Assembly (NCBI GenBank): GCA_963777165.1
Contig: CAVZPO010000001.1
Location: forward strand, 1 to 64,000
Direction: 5' to 3'
Length of the DNA stretch: 64,000 bases
Source of the DNA: DYJB01 sp963777165
GTDB taxonomy: Bacteria; Chloroflexota; Anaerolineae; Anaerolineales; E44-bin32
In this document: piece after piece, positions 24,983 through 33,679 of the stretch
How the letters are laid out: every line of letters starts with the position of its first letter
How positions within the stretch are numbered: position 1 is the stretch's first letter
The notes under the pieces: generated by a model
Databases searched by the model: none
Seen by the model: the letters and a program-made list of their open reading frames with translations, nothing else
Told to the model about the DNA's origin: nothing
Translations under genes and position numbers: made by a program

Positions 24983-26772
24983 ATCAGGAAGGCGTCACCC
25001 GACGACGCATTCGATTCGTCCTGATCCTGATGGCCAGCGCCGTCGCCGCGCTGGTGCTCCAGCTTGTGCGTGTGCAATTCGGCCCTTACGCGCCGGTGTT
25101 CGCGGCACGCGCCGAATACGGCGCATCGCAGGTCGAGAAGGTTGTCCCCGCGCGCGGCCAGATCTACGACCGCAACGGCAACCTGCTGGCCAGCAATGCA
25201 ACGATGTTCTATCTCGAGATCGAGGTCCGCCAGCTCACGGAGCGAAGCAAGAAGGAAATCCCGTTGACGCTGTCCAAGCTGCTCGTGCTCCCGCTGGAGG
25301 ATCTGTACACGCAGGTCACCACCGACTGGGCGGCGGTCGGACAGTTCCGCATTCGGATGACGCGCAAGGACGCCAACGGAAACCCATGGCCGGTGACCGT
25401 CGACAAGACGGTGGCCGAGGTGCTCAACGGGTTTCTGGCCGATCCCTTGGCGCCGGATTTGAGCGGGCTGGATCTGGTCGCCGCACCCAAGCGCACGTAT
25501 CCGGCGGGGACCGTCGCCGGCCATGTGCTGGGATTCGTCAATCAGGAGGGGCAGGGCTTCTACGGTGTCGAGGGCTATTACGACGAGTGGCTGTCGGGCA
25601 AGCCGATCACGATCCACCGGCCGTTCATCCCGCTGGAGGCCCGCCTGCAGCCCGACCCGCCTGCCGGCGTCAACCTGGTCCTGACGCTCGATCTGGCGAT
25701 CCAGCAGATGGTTGAGACGGCGCTGAAGGAAGCGATCGAGTCCAGTCTGGCGGAGAGCGGCCAGGTCATCGTCATGGACCCGCGCAACGGCGAAATCCTG
25801 GCCATGGCCGCCTGGCCGGTGCTCGACCCCAATCACTACGAACCGTGGCTCCCGGACGCCAATCAGGAAGCCGAAGGCAACCCCGTCATCACGCCCGGGG
25901 TCGCAGGCACCTTCGAACCCGGCTCGACCTTCAAAGTCCTGACGATGGCAGCCGCCCTCGATTTGGACCGCGTCAAGCCTGAAACCGAGTTCATCGACAC
26001 CGGACAAATCGAAGTCGGCGGGCACACCATCCGCAACTGGGACGGGCGTTCGTGGGGGCAGCAGACGATGATCGGCTGCCTGCAGCATTCGCTGAACGTC
26101 TGCCTGGCATGGGTCGCTTCCGAACGGCTGGGGGCGACGGACCTGTACACCGAGCTCGGCAAGTTCGGCATCGGCCAGCTCACCGGCGTCGACATGGCCG
26201 GCGAGGTCAGCGGCGAAATGCGCACGCCCCGAGACCCGGATTGGACCGAACCGGACATGGGCACGAACTCGTTCGGGCAGGGCGTGTCGGTGACGCCGAT
26301 GCAGTTGCTGACCGCGGTCAGCGCCATCGCCAATCATGGCGATATGGTCCAGCCGCACATCGTGCGCCAGGTCGTCGGGCCCCAGGGTGCCTACTGGCCT
26401 CAGCCGACCGTCCTGGGACGGCCGATCTCGCGCCAGACCGCCGATACGCTGACCGACATGCTGGCCCAGTCGCTGGAAGGCGAGACCCGCTACGCCTCCG
26501 TCGCCGGCTACCGGCTGGCGGGGAAGACCGGTACGGCGCAGATCGCCACCGAGAAAGGCTACGACCCGAAGTGGACGGTGGCGTCGTTCATCGGCTGGGG
26601 TCCGCTGCCGGTGCCGCGCTTCCTGGTGCTGGTGCGGATCGACAAGCCGGCGACGGCTCCCTGGGGCTCGGTGATTGCCGCCCCAGTCTTCCAGGAGATC
26701 GCTGAACGGCTGGTCGTGATGATGGGCATCCCCCCCGACCCCTCCGCGGAACAGGCCGCGGTGGGCGGATGA
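24979..26772 (+). CDS. ftsI: Division-type penicillin-binding protein 2 (FtsI/SpoVD class B transpeptidase)
   Basis: A 597-aa peptidoglycan transpeptidase. An N-terminal membrane helix (about 12-31) precedes the class-B dimerisation region (ARGQIYDRNGNLLASN). The catalytic motifs are S316-TFK, S371-LN and K516-TG. The start is GTG 24979, overlapping the FtsL-like stop (GTGA); the frame is open slightly upstream inside that gene. It cross-links septal peptidoglycan together with FtsW. There is no clear PASTA domain at the C-terminus. Its position is canonical, but murE, usually next, is absent. Confidence 0.96.
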   Translation: MNQEGVTRRRIRFVLILMASAVAALVLQLVRVQFGPYAPVFAARAEYGASQVEKVVPARGQIYDRNGNLLASNATMFYLEIEVRQLTERSKKEIPLTLSKLLVLPLEDLYTQVTTDWAAVGQFRIRMTRKDANGNPWPVTVDKTVAEVLNGFLADPLAPDLSGLDLVAAPKRTYPAGTVAGHVLGFVNQEGQGFYGVEGYYDEWLSGKPITIHRPFIPLEARLQPDPPAGVNLVLTLDLAIQQMVETALKEAIESSLAESGQVIVMDPRNGEILAMAAWPVLDPNHYEPWLPDANQEAEGNPVITPGVAGTFEPGSTFKVLTMAAALDLDRVKPETEFIDTGQIEVGGHTIRNWDGRSWGQQTMIGCLQHSLNVCLAWVASERLGATDLYTELGKFGIGQLTGVDMAGEVSGEMRTPRDPDWTEPDMGTNSFGQGVSVTPMQLLTAVSAIANHGDMVQPHIVRQVVGPQGAYWPQPTVLGRPISRQTADTLTDMLAQSLEGETRYASVAGYRLAGKTGTAQIATEKGYDPKWTVASFIGWGPLPVPRFLVLVRIDKPATAPWGSVIAAPVFQEIAERLVVMMGIPPDPSAEQAAVGG

Positions 26773-26779
26773 GCCAACG

Positions 26780-28201
26780 ATGCTGACGCTGGGTACGGTT
26801 GTCGAGGCGCTGACGGGACAGGAATTCCCGTTCCTGGACCAGGTGGTCACGGACGGCGCCATCGACTCGCGCCTGGCGATCCCCGGCTCGTTGTTCGTCG
26901 CCCTGCCGGGTGAGCGGACGGACGGGCACGAGCATGTCGGCGCAGCCCTCGAACGTGGGGCGCTGGCCGCCCTGGTGGAGCGTGACCTGGAAGGTCCCTG
27001 GACCACGCTTGACCTATCCACGCCGCCCAGCGAAGAGCAGGCGCGCGCGGCGCGCCCACCGCTGTGTATCCGCGTCCCCAGCACGCTCGCCGCGCTGCAG
27101 GCGATCGCCGGGCACTGGCGGGCGAAGCTCAACCTGCGCGTGATCGGCATCACCGGCAGTGTCGGGAAGTCGAGCTCCAAGGAGTTGGCGGCCGAGGTCC
27201 TCGAGGGCCACTACCGCACGCTGAGGAACCCGGGCAACCAGAACAACGAGATCGGCCTGCCGCTGAGCATGCTGCGCCTGACCGAGATGCATCAGCGCGC
27301 GGTGCTCGAGATGGGGTTCTACGTTCCCGGGGAGATCGCCCTGCTGTGCCGGCTGGCACGGCCGCACGTCGGCGTAATCACCAACATCAGCGCCGTGCAC
27401 CTGGAACGCGCCGGCACGATGCAGGCCATCGTCGATGGCAAGGCCGAGCTGGTCGAGAGCCTGCCGCCGGCGCCGGAGGGCGTCGCCATCCTGAATGCCG
27501 ACGACGAACGCGTGTTGGCGATGGCCGATCGCACCCGGGCGCGAGTCCTCACCTACGGCTTCGCCGCCGCCGCCGATCTGCGGGCGAGCGACGACGAGGG
27601 GCTGGGGTTGGAGGGCATTCGATTCGTCCTGCATCACGCTGGCGAATCGTTCCATGTCCACGTCCCGCTGTTGGGCCGCCATTCGGTCCACACGGTCCTG
27701 CGGGCGGCGGCGGTCGCCCTGGTGGAAGGGATGCCCTGGGACGCGATCCTGGACGGATTGCGCAACACCCAGTCTCAGCTGCGGCTGGTGGCGGTGCAGG
27801 GACCGCATGGTGCGTTGCTGCTGGACGATACCTACAACGCCGCGCCGGCGTCGGTCATCGCCGCCCTCAACCTGCTGGCCGAATTGGAGGGGCGGCGGAT
27901 CGCCGTCCTGGGTGACATGCTCGAGTTGGGCGAGTTCGAGGAACGCGGGCACCGGATGGTCGGAGCGCGCGCGGCCGAGGTGGCCGCGGAGCTGGTGACG
28001 GTCGGCGAGCGTGCCCGCTGGATCGCGGATGAGGCAGCCCGCGCCGGATTGGGGGCCGCGCGCATCAGCGCCGTGCCGGACAGCGCCGCCGCCACGGAGC
28101 TGCTGCGCGGGCGGATCGGCGAGGGCGACGTGGTGCTGGTCAAGGGCTCGCGCGGCATGCACATGGACGCCATCATCGCCGGCCTGGAGGAGTCAGGGTG
28201 A
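26780..28201 (+). CDS. murF: UDP-MurNAc-tripeptide--D-Ala-D-Ala ligase MurF
   Basis: A 473-aa Mur ligase. The P-loop is GITGSVGKSS (123-132), followed by LRNPGNQNNEIGLPLSML, the MurF central ALEMGFY-type segment (VLEMGFYVPGEIA) and the C-terminal LLDDTYNAAPASVIAAL and VLVKGSRGMHMD. These distinguish it from MurE. It adds D-Ala-D-Ala to the UDP-MurNAc tripeptide in the cytoplasm. It starts 8 bases after ftsI and overlaps the mraY start. Confidence 0.96.
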   Translation: MLTLGTVVEALTGQEFPFLDQVVTDGAIDSRLAIPGSLFVALPGERTDGHEHVGAALERGALAALVERDLEGPWTTLDLSTPPSEEQARAARPPLCIRVPSTLAALQAIAGHWRAKLNLRVIGITGSVGKSSSKELAAEVLEGHYRTLRNPGNQNNEIGLPLSMLRLTEMHQRAVLEMGFYVPGEIALLCRLARPHVGVITNISAVHLERAGTMQAIVDGKAELVESLPPAPEGVAILNADDERVLAMADRTRARVLTYGFAAAADLRASDDEGLGLEGIRFVLHHAGESFHVHVPLLGRHSVHTVLRAAAVALVEGMPWDAILDGLRNTQSQLRLVAVQGPHGALLLDDTYNAAPASVIAALNLLAELEGRRIAVLGDMLELGEFEERGHRMVGARAAEVAAELVTVGERARWIADEAARAGLGAARISAVPDSAAATELLRGRIGEGDVVLVKGSRGMHMDAIIAGLEESG

Positions 28202-29202
28202 GCGACACATCGATCGCCCTCTCCCTGGGCGGCATCACCTTCCTGTTGACCGTCATCTGGGGCGGGCCGCTGGTGCAGGTCCTGCGCATGCTGAAGATCG
28301 GCAAGCAGATCCGCATCGAGGGACCTCAGCGCCACATCACCAAGCTCGGCACGCCGACGATGGGCGGTTGGCTGTTCATCATCCCGGTCCTGGTGATTAC
28401 CGGGACGCTCAACCTGGTCTCGATCCTGACCGAGATCAACGTCCTGGGGCGCTCGATCCTGCTGCCGCTCGTGGTGATGCTGGCCTTCGCCGCGCTGGGG
28501 GCCTGGGACGATTGGAAGGGCATCCGCGGCGTGCGGCGCGGCGAGGGACTGCGCGCCCGCTCGAAGTTCCTGTGGCAGATTGTCCTGGCGGTGGCGGCTG
28601 CGCTGGCGCTCAAGTATGGGCTCCAGGTCCCCGAGCTCTACCTTCCAAACTACCCGGAGGTCATCTCGCTCGGCATCTGGTACGTCCCGATCGCCGCGTT
28701 CGTCATCGTCTCCTCCACCAACGCCGTCAACCTGACCGATGGGTTGGATGGGCTGGCCGGGTTGATCGCGGCCGTGGCGTTCGTCGCCTTCGGGATCATC
28801 GCCGCGCTCCAGGGACAGGTGTTCCTGCTGCGCTTCTGCTTCACGGTGGTGGGCGCCCTGTTCGCCTTCCTCTGGTACAACGTCCACCCGGCCGAGCTGT
28901 TCATGGGCGACACCGGTTCGCTGTCGCTCGGGGCGACGCTGGCCGTCGTGGCGCTGATGACCGGGCAGTGGGCCCTGCTGCCGGTGATCGCCATCGTCCC
29001 GGCGAGCGTCACCGCTTCCGTCATCCTGCAGATCGCTTACTTCAAGATCACCCGCGGGCGGCGCCTGTTCAAGATGGCGCCGCTCCAGCATCACTTCGAG
29101 CTCCTCGGATGGAGCGAAACCCAGGTCGTCCAACGCTTCTGGCTCGTCAACTTGCTGGCGGCCATGGTGGGGATCGCCCTGGCCCTATTGAAAGGGAGGT
29201 GA
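28198..29202 (+). CDS. mraY: Phospho-MurNAc-pentapeptide translocase MraY
   Basis: A 334-aa multispan membrane enzyme that makes lipid I. KLGTPTMGGWLFI, the aspartate-rich AFAALGAWDDWKG, NAVNLTDGLDGLAG and MGDTGSLSLG, plus the C-terminal APLQHHFELLGW, are all MraY signatures. The GTG at 28198 overlaps the murF stop. The usual order murF-mraY-murD is interrupted only by the small gene that follows. Confidence 0.98.
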   Translation: MSDTSIALSLGGITFLLTVIWGGPLVQVLRMLKIGKQIRIEGPQRHITKLGTPTMGGWLFIIPVLVITGTLNLVSILTEINVLGRSILLPLVVMLAFAALGAWDDWKGIRGVRRGEGLRARSKFLWQIVLAVAAALALKYGLQVPELYLPNYPEVISLGIWYVPIAAFVIVSSTNAVNLTDGLDGLAGLIAAVAFVAFGIIAALQGQVFLLRFCFTVVGALFAFLWYNVHPAELFMGDTGSLSLGATLAVVALMTGQWALLPVIAIVPASVTASVILQIAYFKITRGRRLFKMAPLQHHFELLGWSETQVVQRFWLVNLLAAMVGIALALLKGR

Positions 29203-29203
29203 G

Positions 29204-29512
29204 ATGGATATCGGCATGCTGTGGTTCGACGACAGTTCCCGCACGTTCGCCGAGAAGGTGCGGCGCGCGGCCGACTACTACAAGGAGAAGTACGGGCGGG
29301 AGCCGACGCTGTGTCTGGTGAATCCGGACACCTGGGACGATGCCGACTCCAAGAAGCTCCCGGTCGAGATGCGCCAGGCGCGCCTGGTGCTTCCCAACCA
29401 CTTCTGGATCGGCGTGGAAGACGACCTGCGGCGCGTGCATCACCCGGAGAAGCGGGCGGCGCGCACCGAACGCGTCCCGGCGCCGGCGCTGCAGTCCGAG
29501 CGGGCCGCCTGA
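29204..29512 (+). CDS. Conserved small protein X1 of unknown function inside the dcw cluster
   Basis: A 102-aa soluble protein from the ATG at 29204, behind GGGAGG at the end of mraY. Composition and pattern (IGMLWFDDSSRTFAEKVRRAADYYKEKYG, PTLCLVNPDTW, RLVLPNHFWIGVEDD) look like a genuine compact alpha-beta protein. I recall similar proteins in Chloroflexota genomes, without known function. It sits between mraY and murD, 1 base after one and 9 before the other, so it is cotranscribed with cell-wall genes. Confidence 0.75.
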   Translation: MDIGMLWFDDSSRTFAEKVRRAADYYKEKYGREPTLCLVNPDTWDDADSKKLPVEMRQARLVLPNHFWIGVEDDLRRVHHPEKRAARTERVPAPALQSERAA

Positions 29513-29521
29513 CCGTGACGC

Positions 29522-30901
29522 ATGGCGGACTGGACGGGCAAACACGTCGTCGTCGTGGGGCTGGCCCGACAGGGCAAGGCCCTGGCGCGTTTCCTGACCG
29601 CACAAGGAGCGCACGTGACCGTGACTGATCAGAAGCCGGCCGCCTCCCTCGCCAGCTCGATCGACGAGCTCGACGGCCTGCCTGTGGAGTTCGTGCTCGG
29701 AGGCCATCCGCCCACGCTGCTCGAGGGCGCCGACCTGCTGTGCCTTTCCGGCGGGGTTCCCGCCGATCTGCCGCTGGCTCAGCAGGCCCGGAAGCGGGGC
29801 CTGGCGGTGACGAACGACTCGCAGATCTTCGTCGACGCCAGCCCCGCGCCCACGATCGGCATCACCGGCTCGGCGGGTAAGACCACGACGACCGCGCTGG
29901 TGGGGCGGATGGCCGAACGGCACGCCGCGGCCACGGGGCGCGCGCCTGGATCGGCGGCAACATCGGCCGCCCGATGTTGGAAGACCTGGGGCTGATCCGG
30001 CCGGAAGACTTCGTCGTCATGGAGCTCTCGTCCTTCCAACTCGAAGTGATGACCACCAGCCCGAACGTGGCCGCCGTGCTCAACCTGACGCCCAACCACC
30101 TGGACCGGCATCGAACGATGTCGGCGTACACCGAGGCTAAGGCGCGCATCCTGTCGAGCCAGGAGCCCGATGACGCCGCCGTGCTGGGGCAGGACGACCC
30201 CGGTGCGTGGGGGCTGCGGGACCGGGTGCGAGGCGGGCTGTGGAGCTTTGGACGCGACAAACCACTCGCCGGGCAAGGGGCGTCGTTCGGGGGCGGCCTG
30301 GTCGTGCTTCACGCTGACGGCCAGCCTCAGGTTGTGCTGCCCACCAGCCAGGTGCTGCTGCGCGGCGAGCACAACCTGCAGAACGTCGCCGCGGCTTGCA
30401 CCATCGCCGCCGCCTCGGGCATCTCGCTGGAGGCGATGCGCGAGGCCATCCGCGGATTCCGCGGCGTGGAGCATCGCCTGGAGTGGGTGAGGCGCGCCCG
30501 CGGCGCAGACTGGTTCAATGACTCGATTGCCACCGCACCGGAGCGCTCCCTGGCCGCACTGCGTTCGTTCCAGGAGCCCATCGTGCTCCTGGCAGGCGGA
30601 CGCGACAAAGACCTGCCTTGGCGCGAGTGGGCCGATCTCGTCACCCAGCGCGTCGACCATCTGATCCTGTTCGGGGAGGCGGCGCCCAAGATCGCCGCGG
30701 CATTGGCCGAGTTCAAAGGTCGCGAGCGGCCGCTCACGACCGACGACTGCGTCGGCCTGGACGCAGGCCGTCCAGGCAGCGGCCGAACGCGCCGAGCCCG
30801 GCGATGTCGTCCTTCTCTCGCCCGGCGGCACGTCGTACGACGAGTTTGTGGACTTCGCCGCCCGGGGGGAACGCTTCCGGGAACTGGTGACCGCCCTGTG
30901 A
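29522..30901 (+). CDS. murD: UDP-MurNAc-L-Ala--D-Glu ligase MurD (two frameshifts)
   Basis: About 459 residues. The N-terminal VVVVGLARQGKALARFL and the P-loop GITGSAGKTTTTALVG are in the first frame. A one-base loss near 29930 moves the reading into RAWIGGNIGRPMLEDLG and FVVMELSSFQLEV...NLTPNHLDRH. A one-base gain near 30760 returns to the first frame for AVQAAAERAEPGDVVLLSPGGTSYDEF and the stop at 30899-30901. The paired opposite shifts and full conservation on both sides argue for sequence errors. MurD adds D-Glu to UDP-MurNAc-L-Ala. Confidence 0.93.
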
Positions 30902-32136
30902 CCGCCAGCGCCTTCACACCTCCGATCCCGCAGCCGCTCGGCACCCGCCACTCTCGCTGGCTCGGGTTCGACCCGTGGCTGCTGCTGCTCGTCGCCGGCA
31001 TGATCGCCTTCGGCCTGGTCATGGTCTACTCCGCCAGCTGGGACGTGTCCTGGCGACTGTTCCTCGATCCGAATGCCATTCTCCTCAAGCAGTTGGGAAA
31101 CCTCGGATTTGCGCTCGTGGTTCTGGGCTTCGCCGCCTTCTTCCCATTGCACTGGCTGCGCAAGCTGGCCGTACCGGTCATCGTCGTCGCCATCCTCGGG
31201 CTCCTGCTGTCGCTGCTGCTCAGTGTCGGGGGCGGGCCGCGGCGCGCCATCCTCGGCGGATCGGTCCAGCCGTCGGAGATGGCCACGCTGGCACTGATCA
31301 TCTACCTGGCGGTGTGGATGGAGTCGAAGGGTGATCGGCTGTCGGAATGGGGCTACGGGTTTCTGCCGCTGATGATGATCCTGGGCATCGTCGACGGGTT
31401 GGTCCTCTTACAGCCGGACCTGAGCGTGGTGCTCACCGCGGCGATGGTGGCCCTGGTGATGTTCTATCTGGCCGGTGCCAAGACGGCGCAGTCGCTGGTC
31501 ATCACGCTCGGGGGCGGGATGATGGGCTACATCCTCGTCCGCCTGACGCACACCGGCCGGGCGCGCTGGGATCTATTCATCGCCGGGCTGATCGACGTCG
31601 ATCAAGCCTCCTACCACGTGCAGCATTCGCTGCAGGCGCTGTACTCGGGAGGAATCTTCGGCCGCGGGTTGGGCGCCAGCCGCGAGAAGTTCGGCTTGCT
31701 CCCGGCGCCGCACACCGATTCGATCTTCGCCGTCATCGGCGAGGAGTTGGGTCTGCTGGGGGCGGTACTGGTCATCGTCCTGTTCGCGCTGCTGATGGCG
31801 CGGGGTTTCCGCATCGCCCTCGGATCCCCGGACAAGCTGACGCAGCTCCTGGCGGCCGGGATCACCTTCTACATCGGCATTCAGGCTTTGATCAACATGT
31901 CGGTGCTGCTGGGGCTGCTGCCGTTCGCCGGCAACGCCCTGCCGTTCTTCTCGTATGGCGGATCGAACCTGACCAGCACATTGGCCGCCATCGGGATCCT
32001 GCTCAATATCTCGCGGCGCAAGCCGCTCGAGGTTGGACCGATCGACTATGCTGCGACTGTTGGTATCGGCTGGCGGAACCGGCGGCGGCGTGTATCCCGC
32101 CTTAGCCATTCTCGCCGCCCTGCACGCTCGCGCTGA
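30898..32136 (+). CDS. ftsW: Septal peptidoglycan polymerase FtsW (SEDS family)
   Basis: About 412 aa with roughly ten membrane helices. The GTG at 30898 overlaps the murD stop (GTGA). SEDS landmarks include GLVMVYSAS near the N-terminus, SVQPSEMATLALIIYLA, QPDLSVVLTAAMV, RGLGASREKFGLLPAPHTDSIFAVIGEELG and the C-terminal LPFFSYGGSNL. It polymerises lipid II with FtsI. The last 30 residues (basic, Arg-rich) read into murG, an 89-base overlap; a missed indel near the FtsW C-terminus is possible. Confidence 0.95.
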   Translation: MTASAFTPPIPQPLGTRHSRWLGFDPWLLLLVAGMIAFGLVMVYSASWDVSWRLFLDPNAILLKQLGNLGFALVVLGFAAFFPLHWLRKLAVPVIVVAILGLLLSLLLSVGGGPRRAILGGSVQPSEMATLALIIYLAVWMESKGDRLSEWGYGFLPLMMILGIVDGLVLLQPDLSVVLTAAMVALVMFYLAGAKTAQSLVITLGGGMMGYILVRLTHTGRARWDLFIAGLIDVDQASYHVQHSLQALYSGGIFGRGLGASREKFGLLPAPHTDSIFAVIGEELGLLGAVLVIVLFALLMARGFRIALGSPDKLTQLLAAGITFYIGIQALINMSVLLGLLPFAGNALPFFSYGGSNLTSTLAAIGILLNISRRKPLEVGPIDYAATVGIGWRNRRRRVSRLSHSRRPARSR

Positions 32137-33153
32137 GGTGCTCTGGGTGGGCGGAGAAGGCGGGATGGAAGCGTCGCTGGTGCAGCGGGAAGGGATCGCC
32201 TTCACGGCGGTTCCGGCCGCCGGCGTCCATGGCGTCGGCCCGCGCCAGCTGCCGGGCAACTTGCTCCGCCTGGCGCGGGGTGTCCCGGCCGCCCGCCGTA
32301 TCCTGCGCCGATTCCGGCCGGACGTGCTGCTGTTCACCGGCGGTTTTGTCGGCGTGCCGGTGGCGCTGGCTGCCGGGGGGCGGCCGCGGGTGGCTTACGT
32401 GCCGGATCTCGAACCCGGCCTGGCTCTCAGGTTCGTCAGCCGGGGCGCGTCCGCCGTGTGTGTTACGGCCGAAGCAGGCGCGCGAGTTCTACCCGGCTGG
32501 ACAGCGCGTGGTCGTGACCGGATACCCGACGCGGCCCGGGCTGCAGACGGTCGACAAGCAGCAAGCGCGCCTCGAGCTGGGGCTCGAGGCAGACGCACCG
32601 GTGCTGCTCGTCTTTGGAGGCAGCCGCGGGGCTCGGTCGATCAACGAGGCGCTGTGGTCGTGCCTGGACGCCGTCCTGAGCCTGACGCAGGTGGTGCACG
32701 TCACCGGTGAGCTCGATTGGCCCCGCGTGACGGCGATTCGCGAACGCCTGGAGGCCGACCCATGGCCGACGCTACCACCCGTATGCCTACCTGCACGAAG
32801 AGATGGGTTTGGCTTTCGCCGCGGCCGACCTGGCGATTGCTCGGGCAGGCGCATCGACGCTCGGTGAGCTTCCGCTCTTCGGTCTGCCAGCGGCGCTGGT
32901 GCCCTATCCGCATGCATGGCGCTACCAGAGGCTGAACGCCGAGCACCTGGTGCGCCAGGGCGCGGCGGTCCTCGTCCGCGATCAGGATCTGGGCGTGGAG
33001 CTGCTGCCGACGATGCGCACCCTGCTGGGCGACCGGGAGCGGCTTCAGGCGATGGGCGCTGCTTCGCGCCGGCTTTCGCGGCCGGACGCGGCGCAGGCGA
33101 TCGCGGCCGAGATCGAGCGCGCCGCGGCGCAAGGGGCTACAGCGGATGGTTAG
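32048..33153 (+). CDS. murG: Lipid II-forming GlcNAc transferase MurG (two frameshifts)
   Basis: About 368 residues from the ATG at 32048 (MLRLLVSAGGTGGGVYPALAIL, the donor loop and GT-B start). One extra base near 32474 separates AVCVTAE from QAREFYPAGQRVVVTGYPTRPG and LLVFGGSRGARSINEAL. A second extra base near 32755 precedes RYHPYAYLHEEMGLAFAAADLAIARAGASTLGELPLFGLPAALVPYPHA, the conserved UDP-GlcNAc-binding part. MurG transfers GlcNAc to lipid I on the inner membrane face. The end overlaps the next start (ATGGTTAG). Confidence 0.93.
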
Positions 33154-33679
33154 CCTGACGGTCTTGTTCGGCATGTTCGTGGCGCTGTTCGCCGTCATCG
33201 GCGCCATGCGCGGCTGGGCCAAGGAACTGCTGGTCACCAGTGCGCTGGTGCTCGGGCTGTTCCTGAATGCCATCCTGGACAACTACATCACGCCCTACCG
33301 GACGGCGATGCTGCTGCAACCGCCACTGACCCAGTTTGCCCTGCGCGGCGGCGTGCTCCTGTTGATGGCGCTCTTCGGCTACCAGACACCGAACATCCGC
33401 GCCCTGCAGCCCAAGCTGGCGCGCGAGCGCGTGGAGGAGATCCTGCTCGGGCTGGTGCTCGGCGCGCTCAACGGATACCTGCTGATCGGATCGCTGTTCT
33501 TCTACCTCGATCAGACCGGCTACCCGACGTCGCTGATCCTCGCTCCGGCGGCCAACTCCGTCCTGCGCGCCCAGATCGACGGAGTCATGAAGTGGGTGCC
33601 GCCCAGCCTGCTGCCGATCCCGCAGATCTACTTCGCCGTCGGCGTCGTGTTCGTGTTCATCATCGTCGTGTTCGTATGA
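33146..33679 (+). CDS. CvpA-like four-helix membrane protein
   Basis: A 177-aa protein with about four hydrophobic segments. The first, LTVLFGMFVALFAVIGAMRG followed by WAKELLVTSALVLGLFL, resembles the CvpA family start; the C-terminal helix ends FAVGVVFVFIIVVFV. Its ATG overlaps the murG stop and its stop overlaps the murC start, so it is translationally locked into the dcw operon, which is not the usual place for a cvpA-like gene. The function is unknown; family members are linked to envelope integrity and toxin import in Proteobacteria. Confidence 0.75.
   Translation: MVSLTVLFGMFVALFAVIGAMRGWAKELLVTSALVLGLFLNAILDNYITPYRTAMLLQPPLTQFALRGGVLLLMALFGYQTPNIRALQPKLARERVEEILLGLVLGALNGYLLIGSLFFYLDQTGYPTSLILAPAANSVLRAQIDGVMKWVPPSLLPIPQIYFAVGVVFVFIIVVFV

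Noticed and set aside
24841..27180. A 779-codon minus-strand open frame opposite ftsI and murF
   Set aside because: Antisense shadow; the plus-strand genes have all catalytic motifs.
29522..30901. murD as a pseudogene or as two genes
   Set aside because: Two opposite one-base shifts restore a complete, conserved MurD inside an intact operon; an essential single-copy gene is unlikely to be dead.
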